Source: Hymenobacter sp. BRD128 (lineage in GTDB: Bacteria > Bacteroidota > Bacteroidia > Cytophagales > Hymenobacteraceae). Taken from it: a stretch of DNA of 64,000 nt. Below the pieces are notes generated by a model, which saw nothing but the letters and a program-made list of their open reading frames with translations, ran no database searches and had not been told where the DNA came from. The position numbers and the translations under genes were made by a program. Of this stretch, positions 35,410 to 43,157 are shown one piece after another (positions within the stretch are counted from its first letter, which is position 1; the number at the start of each line of letters is the position of its first letter). Location: positions 4,030,001 to 4,094,000 of the forward strand of contig NZ_CP053908.1 in NCBI RefSeq assembly GCF_013256625.1, given 5' to 3'.

Positions 35410-36792
35410 ATGGAGCCGATGCACGATGCAACTGCCGCCGCCGCCGAGCCGCTGGTAATTATGGGCGCCGGCCTGGTGGGCTCGCTGCTGGCGCTGTACC
35501 TGGCGCGGCGCGGCCACCCGGTGCAGGTGTTTGAGCGGCTGCCCGACCCGCGCCGACAGGGCCTGCTGGGGGGGCGCTCCATCAACCTGGCTTTGAGCGA
35601 CCGGGGCTGGCGGGGGCTAGCCGGCGTGGGCGTGGCCGATGATATTCGGCAGGTAGGTATTCCGATGTACCGGCGCGTGATGCACGACGGTCAAGGCAAC
35701 CTGACGTTTCAGCCCTACGGGCAGGAAAATCAGGCCATTTACTCCATCAACCGAGGTAGCCTCAACTGCACGCTGCTCGACCTGGCCGAGAAAGAAGCGG
35801 GCGTGCAAATCACCTTCGGCCAAAAGCTGACCCAGCTCGACCTGCCCGGCCGCCGCCTGCACTTGCAGGATGTGGCGAGCGGCCACGAGCACGACGTGGC
35901 CTACGAGCGGCTCTTTGGGGCCGATGGGGCGTTCTCGGCGGTGCGCGCGGCCTTGCAGCGCACCGACCGCACCGACTACTCGCAGCAATATCTGGAGTAT
36001 GGCTACAAGGAGCTAACCATTGCGGCGGGGGCTGGCGGCGCGTGGCAGCTGGAGAAAAACGCGCTGCATATCTGGCCCCGGGGCAACTTTCTGATGATTG
36101 CGCTGCCCAACCTCGACGGCTCGTTCAACGCTACGCTGTTCTTTCCTTACGAGGGGGACAAATCGTTTGCGGCGCTCCAGACGCCGGCCGACGTGGCTAG
36201 CTTCTTCGCCGCCACCTTCCCCGACGCGGTGCCGCTGATGCCGCAGCTCACCGACGAGTTTTTTGACCATCCTACCGGCTCGCTCGTCACTATCCGCTGC
36301 TTTCCGTGGGCCTACCGCGACACGGTGCTGCTGCTCGGCGATGCCGCGCACGCCATCGTGCCGTTCTACGGCCAGGGCATGAACGCGGGCTTTGAGGATT
36401 GCACCGTGCTCAATCAGCTATTAGAACAGCACGGCGAGGCCAACTGGGACCGGGTGATGGACGAGTTTGAGCACCAGCGCAAGCCCAACACCGACGCGAT
36501 GGCCGACCTCGCACTCTACAACTTCGTGGAGATGCGCGACCGCGTGGCCGACCCGCGCTTCTTGCTGCAAAAGAAAATCGAGAGCAAAATCGCGGCGCAG
36601 TTTCCCGGCCAGTGGGTGCCGCTGTATTCGCGCGTCACGTTCTCACCCGATACCTCTTATGCCGAGGCCTGGGCCGCCGGCCAGCGCCAGGAAGCCATTA
36701 TGGCTAGGCTCATGCCGCACATTCAGGTCGAGGCTGACTACGAAAAGCCCGAGGTGCAGGAGCAGGTGCAGCGGGAGCTGGCAGGCAGATAA
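35410..36792 (+). CDS. kmo: Kynurenine 3-monooxygenase
   Basis: FAD- and NADPH-dependent hydroxylase that converts kynurenine to 3-hydroxykynurenine in the tryptophan-to-NAD route. The 460 residues show the FAD dinucleotide motif VIMGAGLVGSLLALYLARRG, GRSINLALSDRGWRGL, the middle GADGAFSAVRAAL, and the second FAD motif LLLGDAAHAIVPFYGQGMNA with GFEDC. These match bacterial and eukaryotic KMO and distinguish it from other aromatic hydroxylases. haaO lies at 7968; kynureninase and tryptophan dioxygenase are not in the window. A strong hairpin follows at 36812. Confidence 0.94.
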   Translation: MEPMHDATAAAAEPLVIMGAGLVGSLLALYLARRGHPVQVFERLPDPRRQGLLGGRSINLALSDRGWRGLAGVGVADDIRQVGIPMYRRVMHDGQGNLTFQPYGQENQAIYSINRGSLNCTLLDLAEKEAGVQITFGQKLTQLDLPGRRLHLQDVASGHEHDVAYERLFGADGAFSAVRAALQRTDRTDYSQQYLEYGYKELTIAAGAGGAWQLEKNALHIWPRGNFLMIALPNLDGSFNATLFFPYEGDKSFAALQTPADVASFFAATFPDAVPLMPQLTDEFFDHPTGSLVTIRCFPWAYRDTVLLLGDAAHAIVPFYGQGMNAGFEDCTVLNQLLEQHGEANWDRVMDEFEHQRKPNTDAMADLALYNFVEMRDRVADPRFLLQKKIESKIAAQFPGQWVPLYSRVTFSPDTSYAEAWAAGQRQEAIMARLMPHIQVEADYEKPEVQEQVQRELAGR

Positions 36793-36811
36793 GAAAGCTT
36801 ACGCAGTCGGC

Positions 36812-36858
36812 AAAAAAGAACGTCATGCTTCGACAAGCTCAGCATGACGTTCTTTTTT
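36812..36858. terminator. Bidirectional terminator after kmo (palindrome family A, short form)
   Basis: An 18-base perfect stem (36812-36829 with 36841-36858; core AAGAACGTCATGCT) has an 11-base loop TCGACAAGCTC, with A-tract before and T-tract after. It sits between convergent genes (kmo stop 36792, next stop 36872) and shares its core with the long palindromes at 4311 and 38953. Confidence 0.8.
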
Positions 36859-36871
36859 ATAGTGGCTAACC

Positions 36872-37738
36872 TTACGGGGCTACCGTAATGGTGCGCGTCA
36901 CCGAGTTGTACGGGCCGGGAATCAGGTTGCCACTGCTATCGAGCAGCTCCAGCTTGATGGTGGCCTGGCCGGCGGGCAGGCCTTCCATCATGTAGGGCAG
37001 CCACTGGTCGAGCATAAACTCGGTGCCGTTGATGGTGGCGCGCACCTTGTTGCCGTCGGGGGCTAGCGTGGTATTTACGAGGTAAAAGTCCAGCATAATC
37101 TTCTGCGCGTCCTTGCCCGAGTACGTGTCCTTGGGGCGGCTGTAGAAGAGGTGTGGGGCTTTCAGGTCGAAGGCCATCGGCGGGGTGCCGGCGGCCGGGG
37201 TGCCCACCGTGATGGTGCGCAGGTCGTAGGCCCCCATGTGCTTGAGGCTCTCGTGGTAGGAGCGCGACAGAAACGACAGGACAACGTGCTGGCCGTCGGG
37301 AATGGGCTTGGTAAACTTGGTGTCGTAGTGGGCGGTGTAGGGCATGTTATCCACAATATTGTGGATGTGCTGGCCCTTCATCGAGTTAGCCATTTGCATG
37401 GCGTGGTCGCTGTCCGTCATCTTGGTCAGCTGGAAGTTGGTCAGCTCATACGAAAACGTTACCTCGCCGCTGGGCACCGTCGAGCCCTGAATAGGCGCAT
37501 TCAGGCGCATTTGGGCAGAAGGAAATTTGGGCGAGTCGTTGTAGGGCGTGAGCGTGATGCCGCCTTTGCTCTGCGCCTGGCCCGACACGGTAGAGGCCGC
37601 GCGCGGCGCCCCGATGGCGCTGGGGCGGTCGGCGGGGCTGGTGGTGGTTTCGGCCTGCTGCGTGGTGCTGCAGCTGCCAAGCAGAGCCAGGGCCGCCAGG
37701 GCTACCGGGCCACCGAGCATTTTACGTTGGAAAAGCAT
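36872..37738 (-). CDS. Putative lipoprotein, unknown function
   Basis: A 288-residue protein with a lipoprotein signal (ALAALALLGSCSTTQ, Cys about 23) and a Thr/Ser/Ala-rich linker. The mature domain is rich in beta strands: TVPSGEVTFSYELTNFQL, HAMQMANSMKGQHIHNIVDN, VLSFLSRSYHESLK and FYLVNTTLAPDGNKVRATI. The His-containing GQHIHNIVDN stretch may be a metal or ligand site. I do not know the family by name. It is divergent from the 2OG-oxygenase gene and convergent with kmo. Confidence 0.65.
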   Translation of the reverse strand: MLFQRKMLGGPVALAALALLGSCSTTQQAETTTSPADRPSAIGAPRAASTVSGQAQSKGGITLTPYNDSPKFPSAQMRLNAPIQGSTVPSGEVTFSYELTNFQLTKMTDSDHAMQMANSMKGQHIHNIVDNMPYTAHYDTKFTKPIPDGQHVVLSFLSRSYHESLKHMGAYDLRTITVGTPAAGTPPMAFDLKAPHLFYSRPKDTYSGKDAQKIMLDFYLVNTTLAPDGNKVRATINGTEFMLDQWLPYMMEGLPAGQATIKLELLDSSGNLIPGPYNSVTRTITVAP

Positions 37739-37956
37739 GTGCTGAGAAGAAAGGTGTAAGGTGAACAGTGAGTACGCAAGTAAGTGGCTACAGGGTTTTT
37801 TTGTTAACTTCGCCCTAGCTAACTACTGGTTGCTGCTAGTGGGTTGGAGCCGGCGGCGGGCTGTTTTGGCAGGCTAGCCCACCGGCCTTGGCTCGCTACC
37901 AGTGGTTAGGGAGCGTAATCAGCAACTCATCAACCACCAACCACTTTTACCAAGTT

Positions 37957-38934
37957 ATGGCTGATAACCTGCCTGACCACATTCCCTCGCTCGACCTCGC
38001 GGATTTCCGCTCGGGCGACCCCGCCCGCAAAGCTAAGTTCGTGCAAGCCCTCGGCGATGCCTACGAAAGCATTGGCTTCATTGCGCTCAAAAACCACGGC
38101 CTTAACGACCAGCAAACCAAGGAGCTGTACGCCGACGTGCAGGCGTTTTTTCAGCTGCCCGACCCGGCCAAGCAGTCGTATGAAGTGCCCGAGCTGGCCG
38201 GCCAGCGCGGCTACATCAGCAAGGGCAAGGAGCACGCCAAGGGCCGCAACACCGGCGACCTGAAGGAGTTTTACCACGTAGGCCAGGAAGTGCTCGACGA
38301 GAACGACCCGGTGAAAAACGACTACCCGGCCAACATCTGGCCCCAGGAGGTGCCCCGCTTCGCGCAAAGCACCATGAAGGCCTACCGCACCCTGGAAGCC
38401 GCCGGCAAAGACGTGCTGCGCGCCATTGCCTTGTACCTGAACCTGCCCGAAAGCTACTTCGACGACAAGGTGCAGAATGGCAACAGCATCCTGCGCCCCA
38501 TTCACTACTTCCCCATCGAAGACCCCGACGCGGTGCCCGCCGATGCCGTGCGCGCCGCCGAGCACGGCGACATTAACCTCATTACCCTGCTGATGGGGGC
38601 CAGCGCCGACGGCCTGCAAGTGAAGCGCCGCGACGGCCAGTGGATTAGCATCACGGCTCTGCCCGACCAGATTGTGGTGAACGTGGGCGATATGCTGCAG
38701 CGCCTCACCAACGGCGTGCTCAAGAGCACCATTCACCGCGTGGTGAACCCGCCCCGCGAAAAAATGAACACCTCGCGCTACAGCATCCCGTTCTTCATGC
38801 ACCCGCGCTCGGAGATGAGCCTGGCCGCCCTGCCGCACCTCGTGACCGAGGACAACCCCAAAAAGGAAGCTGACATCACGGCCGGTGAATTTCTAAACGA
38901 GCGCCTCATCGAGCTGGGGCTCAAGAAGAAGTAA
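37957..38934 (+). CDS. 2-oxoglutarate/Fe(II)-dependent oxygenase (isopenicillin N synthase family)
   Basis: A soluble oxygenase of 325 residues from ATG 37957 (MADNLPDHIPSLDLADFRSG). The N-terminal DIOX_N region is present (FIALKNHGLNDQQTKELY). The C-terminal double-stranded beta-helix has the iron ligands: His and Asp in AEHGDINLITLL and the distal His in STIHRVVNPP, followed by RYSIPFFMHP with the Arg-x-Ser that binds 2-oxoglutarate. The family includes plant and fungal enzymes and many bacterial members of unknown substrate. Antibiotic synthesis should not be inferred: no peptide synthetase is nearby. A palindrome lies 18 bases downstream. Confidence 0.9.
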   Translation: MADNLPDHIPSLDLADFRSGDPARKAKFVQALGDAYESIGFIALKNHGLNDQQTKELYADVQAFFQLPDPAKQSYEVPELAGQRGYISKGKEHAKGRNTGDLKEFYHVGQEVLDENDPVKNDYPANIWPQEVPRFAQSTMKAYRTLEAAGKDVLRAIALYLNLPESYFDDKVQNGNSILRPIHYFPIEDPDAVPADAVRAAEHGDINLITLLMGASADGLQVKRRDGQWISITALPDQIVVNVGDMLQRLTNGVLKSTIHRVVNPPREKMNTSRYSIPFFMHPRSEMSLAALPHLVTEDNPKKEADITAGEFLNERLIELGLKKK

Positions 38935-38952
38935 GCGAATAGGAAGCCGAGT

Positions 38953-39060
38953 AAAAACGTCATGCTGAGCCCCGCGAAGCAGCTTGCCCGCCCCGTTGGA
39001 GTACCAACCCTAGCGGCGCAGCAGCGAGGTTTCGCGGGGCTCAGCATGACGTTCTTTTTT
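38953..39060. repeat. Long intergenic palindrome, family A copy 2
   Basis: Left arm 38953-38978 and right arm 39031-39060 are inverted copies with the same core as the 4311 element (GTCATGCTGAGCCCCGCGAA), ending in GTTCTTTTTT. About 50 bases lie between the arms. It falls between two plus-strand genes, where the T-tract could end the oxygenase transcript. Confidence 0.85.
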
Positions 39061-39123
39061 GCCTGGCAAAGCCACACAACCGGCTAGCCGGCTTTATCTT
39101 CGGCACAGCTACTTGCCTGCGCC

Positions 39124-40425
39124 GTGCCCGACCAATTGCCTGCCCGCCCCGATTTATCCGTGCCGCTGGTGCCGCTGCGCCGGGCGGGCCGCCGGATGCG
39201 CCGCACCCGCAATTTTATCTTCCTCAAGGATGTAGCCGCGCTGGCCTGCACGGCCTTCGGCGGGCCGCAGGCGCACCTGGCCATGATGTTTCGGCTGCTG
39301 GTGAATAAGCGCCGCTACCTCACCGCCGCCGAGCTGCTGGAGCTGCAGGCACTGTGCGCGCTGCTGCCCGGCCCCACCTCCACCCAGACCATGACGGCCA
39401 TCGGCTTTCGGCTGGGGGGGCCAAATCTGGCCTACCTCACGCTGTTTATCTGGTGCCTGCCGGCCGTCACAATAATGACCCTGGCGGGGCTGCTGCTCAC
39501 GCACTTCGACACGGCGTTTACGGCGCGGCTGGTGCAGTTTGTGCAGCCCGTAGCAGTAGGCTTCGTGGCGTTTTCGGCTTATCGCATCGCCGAAAAGGTT
39601 ATTCAAACCAAAACCGCGGTGGCCCTGATGGCAATAGCGGCGATGGTGGCGTACTTCTTCCAACTGCCGGGCGTGCTGCCGCTGCTGCTGCTGGCGGGCG
39701 GCGCCGTGACCACCCTGCGCTACCGCAAGCACGCCATCGTGCCCAATAAAAAACCCATTCGGGTGGAATGGGCCAACGGGGCGCTGTGGCTAGGTACCTT
39801 TTTGGTGGCGGCCGTGCTGGGGCACTATACCCGGCTGCTGCCGGTGCGGCTGTTCGAGAATTTCTACCGCAACGGCTCGCTCGTATTCGGCGGTGGGCAG
39901 GTGCTGGCGCCGCTGCTCTTCGCCGAGTTTGTCGAGTACAAGCACTACCTCACGGGGCCGGAGTTTCTGTCGGGGCTCGGGCTGGTGCAGGCGCTGCCGG
40001 GGCCCAACTTCTCGTTTGCCAGCTACATCGGGGCGCTGGCCATGCGGCCGGTGGGCGGCCCGGCGGCCCAGCTGCTGGGCGCGGCGGTGGGTGCGGTGGG
40101 CATCTTTTTGCCCGGCACGTTCCTGATATTTTTCGTTATTCGCTTCTGGGACAGCCTGAGGCAGTACCGCGTGGTGAAGGCCTCGCTCGAAGGCGTGAAT
40201 GCCGTGAGTGCCGGCCTGGTGTGCGCGGCGGCGCTGCTGCTCTACCACCCGCTGCCCGACCGCCTGCTGGCGCTGCCCGGCTCCTGGGCCACGGCTCACG
40301 GCGTGGCCCTGCCGCTCAACCCGCTGCTGGTGGGCCTCACGTTTTTGCTATTACTCTGGGAAAAAGTGCCGAGCGTGGCCATCGTGGGCGCGGCCCTGCT
40401 GGCCGGCGCGCTGCTAAAGGGCTAG
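39124..40425 (+). CDS. chrA: Chromate transporter (ChrA, CHR family)
   Basis: A polytopic membrane protein of 433 residues with two CHR domains: FGGPQAHLAMMFRLLVNKR and LLPGPTSTQTMTAIGFRLGG in the first, LVFGGGQVLAPLLFAEFVEY and GLVQALPGPNFSFASYIGAL in the second. Double-domain CHR proteins export chromate in proteobacteria, but many members have unknown substrates. The GTG at 39124 is used; an ATG at 39196 would remove 24 residues. A near-consensus -7 element (TATCTTCG) lies near 39091. The stop overlaps the convergent gene by four bases, sharing CTAG. Confidence 0.9.
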   Translation: MPDQLPARPDLSVPLVPLRRAGRRMRRTRNFIFLKDVAALACTAFGGPQAHLAMMFRLLVNKRRYLTAAELLELQALCALLPGPTSTQTMTAIGFRLGGPNLAYLTLFIWCLPAVTIMTLAGLLLTHFDTAFTARLVQFVQPVAVGFVAFSAYRIAEKVIQTKTAVALMAIAAMVAYFFQLPGVLPLLLLAGGAVTTLRYRKHAIVPNKKPIRVEWANGALWLGTFLVAAVLGHYTRLLPVRLFENFYRNGSLVFGGGQVLAPLLFAEFVEYKHYLTGPEFLSGLGLVQALPGPNFSFASYIGALAMRPVGGPAAQLLGAAVGAVGIFLPGTFLIFFVIRFWDSLRQYRVVKASLEGVNAVSAGLVCAAALLLYHPLPDRLLALPGSWATAHGVALPLNPLLVGLTFLLLLWEKVPSVAIVGAALLAGALLKG

Positions 40426-41561
40426 CGGGTGCTGGCCGGGGCCGCTGGGCTGGCCGCATCGGCAGGCGCGCGCTGGGCGGCCTCGGCCTGGCGGTTGGTG
40501 ATTTCCACGTAGGCCTTGCCCGTCACGGGCTGGCCGCGGTGGGTGCCCGTGACCTTGCACATGCCTTCCCAGTAGTACATGGTGAAGGCGTGGAAGAAGC
40601 GCAGGCCCAGTTCCTGGTCGGGCACGAGGGGCTCTACCACGAGGTCGTAGCCCTGGCCCGGCACCTGCACGCGCCATTTGGCCGGGTATTTCTTCTTGGA
40701 GTGCGGGCTGGTCCAGTAGGTGAGGGGCGTGAGCGTGAAGTCGTTGCCGCTCAGGTGCACGTTTTCATTGCTGGCGCTGAAAAACGAGCCGTTGTTGAGC
40801 GTCTGGTTGGTTTCGGTGTTGCGCAGCGTATTAAGCATCAGCTCCTCGCGGGGCTGGTCGAGCTGGATGCTGAGCCAGTCCCAGCCCACGCCTTTGCTCA
40901 CGATGCTGGTGCAGTTCCACTGGCGGTCGTACCACAGCTCGCCGCTTACCTGGTGCACCTGGCCGCCCACCGTGAGCGTGCCGGTGGTGGCTAGCCTTGG
41001 GTAGGAGTAGTAGCCCGCCAAAATGCCCTGGCCGTAGTTTTCGTAACCCGTGCCGCCGTGCAGCAGCACCGGCTTGGTGGGCGTGGTGCTGAGGTTGAGG
41101 GCGTAGCCGGCGTTGGTTTTGCCGGTGAGGACGGCCTGAAACTGGTAGGTGCCTTCCTGGCCGTTGAAGGTCCAGGTCTGCCCGGCCTTGTGGTCGCGCA
41201 GGCGCACGGGCAGCGAGTCGGTGAGCAGGCGTGGCAGCTTGTCGAGCTGGTAGTCGTAGTTGAATTTCTGGCCCTGGGGGTCGGTAATGGCCACGTTCAC
41301 CATCTGGTAATCATCGCGGCCATCCTTCAGATTGAAGTGAAAAAAGACGTATTCCACGCCAAACTCTTCGCCGCTAGCCTCGTCGCGCAGGTGGCCGGTG
41401 AGGTACCACCACTCCAGCGAGTTTTTGGGGTGCACGGCCTCCTCATGGGGCAGGTCGGCGCGGGTAGTGGTGGGATTAAAGCGGATGGTCGGCACCGGCT
41501 TAAACGAAGAGCAGGCCGATAAAAAAAGCGTCAGCAGCAGGGCTAGGGGTAGGCGCATCAT
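40422..41561 (-). CDS. CrtC/AttH lipocalin-like lipoprotein (carotenoid 1,2-hydratase family)
   Basis: A ~379-residue lipoprotein starting at one of two ATG codons (41561 or 41558), with a lipobox LLTLFLSACSSFK. The domain is the paired lipocalin-like CrtC/AttH fold: LEWWYLTGHLRDEASGEEFG, VEYVFFHFNLKDG, LWYDRQWNCTSIVSKGVGWD and WRVQVPGQGYDLVVEPL. True CrtC enzymes hydrate carotenoids, but many members are secreted proteins of unknown activity, and no carotenoid gene is here. The final ~30 residues are Ala/Pro-rich. Its stop shares a CTAG with the convergent chrA stop. Confidence 0.85.
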   Translation of the reverse strand: MMRLPLALLLTLFLSACSSFKPVPTIRFNPTTTRADLPHEEAVHPKNSLEWWYLTGHLRDEASGEEFGVEYVFFHFNLKDGRDDYQMVNVAITDPQGQKFNYDYQLDKLPRLLTDSLPVRLRDHKAGQTWTFNGQEGTYQFQAVLTGKTNAGYALNLSTTPTKPVLLHGGTGYENYGQGILAGYYSYPRLATTGTLTVGGQVHQVSGELWYDRQWNCTSIVSKGVGWDWLSIQLDQPREELMLNTLRNTETNQTLNNGSFFSASNENVHLSGNDFTLTPLTYWTSPHSKKKYPAKWRVQVPGQGYDLVVEPLVPDQELGLRFFHAFTMYYWEGMCKVTGTHRGQPVTGKAYVEITNRQAEAAQRAPADAASPAAPASTR

Positions 41562-41612
41562 ACCCTGGCACAAGGCTTTTCGGGGCCGAAAAGTTTGGGT
41601 GCGGTGCTGGGT

Positions 41613-42263
41613 TTAGAAGAAGCCAGGGTTTCGGTTGATTACTTTTTTTATCTTAATATGGTAAGGCTTGGTACGGGTAGAGTCAAACGGCACCCTTGCC
41701 CCTAGATGATTTCTTCCATAACTCTTCTTCCAATAAATAACAGTAATGTAGTGCACTTTACTAAACTCACGTTTGGGCAGTAATAACCGAAAATGACCCC
41801 TGGCATCAGTACTGCCATCAATGCCTTTCACTCTCACCCGCGCCTCGACTTTGCGAATGCCCAACCAGTTACTCACCACTCCTTGAACAAGAAACAAGCT
41901 ATCGGGAATGGTAGCGTGTGTGGAATTGGTAACCGTAGCTCTGGGCTTCACACCCTGTGCCCGCGCCTTCATCCCGGACACCGACCCTAGCAGCAACACC
42001 GTAGCCACCGCCCACCGCTGCCACCCGGTTACGGGCTGCGCCGCCGCCACTAGGGGCCGGTCCACTTGGTCTTCCCGAAACCGGCCGCATCTGCGTTCAG
42101 GACTATACTGTTTCAAAAAGGCCACGACCTCCCCGTCTGTCATCCAAGTAAAGTCCACGACCTGCGTTTGGCAGCTAGCGCAATGCCGTCCTACGTCGGT
42201 AGGAGTCATGGCATCCCAGCTTTCGGCGCAGGGGGCAGGCTGATGAATAGTAGTGGGGGGCAT
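41613..42263 (-). CDS. Protein with N-terminal Cys/His module and signal-anchor, unknown function
   Basis: A 216-residue protein. Residues ~10-75 form a compact module with PCAESWDAMTPTDVGRHCAS, CQTQVVDFTWMTD and later RRCGRFREDQVDRPL. The Cys and His spacing suggests a small metal-binding fold. A hydrophobic segment (WAVATVLLLGSVSGMKARAQ) follows, then a beta-rich part (VEARVRVKGIDGSTDARGHF) resembling a carboxypeptidase regulatory-like domain. The next gene, 42292-43070, has the same N-terminal module. Such proteins are common in Hymenobacter-like genomes, but no role is known. Confidence 0.65.
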   Translation of the reverse strand: MPPTTIHQPAPCAESWDAMTPTDVGRHCASCQTQVVDFTWMTDGEVVAFLKQYSPERRCGRFREDQVDRPLVAAAQPVTGWQRWAVATVLLLGSVSGMKARAQGVKPRATVTNSTHATIPDSLFLVQGVVSNWLGIRKVEARVRVKGIDGSTDARGHFRLLLPKREFSKVHYITVIYWKKSYGRNHLGARVPFDSTRTKPYHIKIKKVINRNPGFF

Positions 42264-42291
42264 AGCAGTAAATGTATGTCTACTACCGCAA

Positions 42292-43070
42292 TTAAGGCCG
42301 AAATGGCTTGGTAACCCAATACTTACCCCAGTTGAAGAAGCGGCGCGGGTGCCAGGGCCACGGGCGCTGATAAACGCCGCCGATGATGACTACTTCGCCC
42401 GCCAGCATACGAGTGTCAGCGGCTAGCGCTACCGTGAGCGGCTGGCTACTCGCCGCTACCACTTTCTCCTGGCTGGTAAAACCTACGGAACTAAAAATGA
42501 GGTGTATAGGCGTAGTGCTAGCCGCCACCGGCAACGCAAAGGCTCCGTTGACATCAGTCGAAACGCCCGTATCAGTGCCCTTCAGCAGCACCGTCACGCC
42601 CGGCAGGCCTTCGTGCGTGGCCGAGTCGGTCACGGTGCCGCGTATCGTTAGGAGCCCGCCGGTGGGCGGGGCTGGTGCGGGCGCAGCGGCGCGGCCGGGC
42701 TGCGCCGCGGTAGTGGCGCTGCTGGCCGCTGGCAGCGGCCCGGCGTAGTAGCTGCCGCGCGTTTGTGCCGCTACCCGGCTGCTGCCGAGCACTCCCCGAC
42801 TGCCAGCATTGCCCCTAGCCAGCTGCGCCAGCGGTTGGGCTGGGTGGCCGGCACTAAGGGCCGGGCTAGCTGGTCGGCCCGCAGGCGGCCGCAGGTTTGG
42901 CCGGAAGCCTGGCGCAGAGCAGCCAGGATTTCCGCGTCGGTTTTCAGGGTAAAATCGACCACCGTTTTTTGGCAGGCAGCGCAGTGGCGGCCGGTGGCGG
43001 TGGGCGTCATGGCGTCCCAGCTTTCGGCGCAGGGCTGCGGAATGCGGACTAGGGTAGGGCATTGAAGCAT
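42292..43070 (-). pseudogene. Cys/His-module protein with carboxypeptidase regulatory-like domain, frameshifted
   Basis: From ATG 43070 the frame reads MLQCPTLVRIPQPCAESWDA, MTPTATGRHCAACQKTVVDF and RLRADQLARPLVPATQ, then stops early at 42771. Adding one base to the C4 run at 42794-42797 (G on the coding strand) joins it to the second frame: RVAAQTRGSYYAGPLPAA, a Pro/Ala-rich linker, then GLLTIRGTVTDSATHEGLPG, VTVLLKGTDTGVSTDVNGAF and a stop at 42292, 259 residues. The C-terminal domain is a CarboxypepD_reg-like beta-sandwich. It is a tandem paralogue of the 41613 gene. The break is probably a sequencing error. Confidence 0.72.
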
Positions 43071-43157
43071 AGCTCAGAAAAGCACGGTGGTTTTCCTTCC
43101 GATGCCGGGCCGCGCCCGATTGCACACGGCCGGGCCGTATCTTGGCCGTTTACTAGT

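Noticed and set aside
37957..38934. Isopenicillin N synthase, hence beta-lactam synthesis
   Set aside because: The family name covers many 2OG or related oxygenases. No peptide synthetase or other antibiotic gene is nearby, so the product is unknown.
39768..40994. A 408-codon plus-strand frame crossing chrA and the CrtC-like gene
   Set aside because: Gly/Ala/Arg-rich shadow of two well-supported genes in other frames, without its own motifs.
40422..41561. Carotenoid hydratase CrtC as a pigment enzyme
   Set aside because: The fold fits, but the protein is a lipoprotein and no carotenoid gene is in the window, so pigment synthesis was not claimed.
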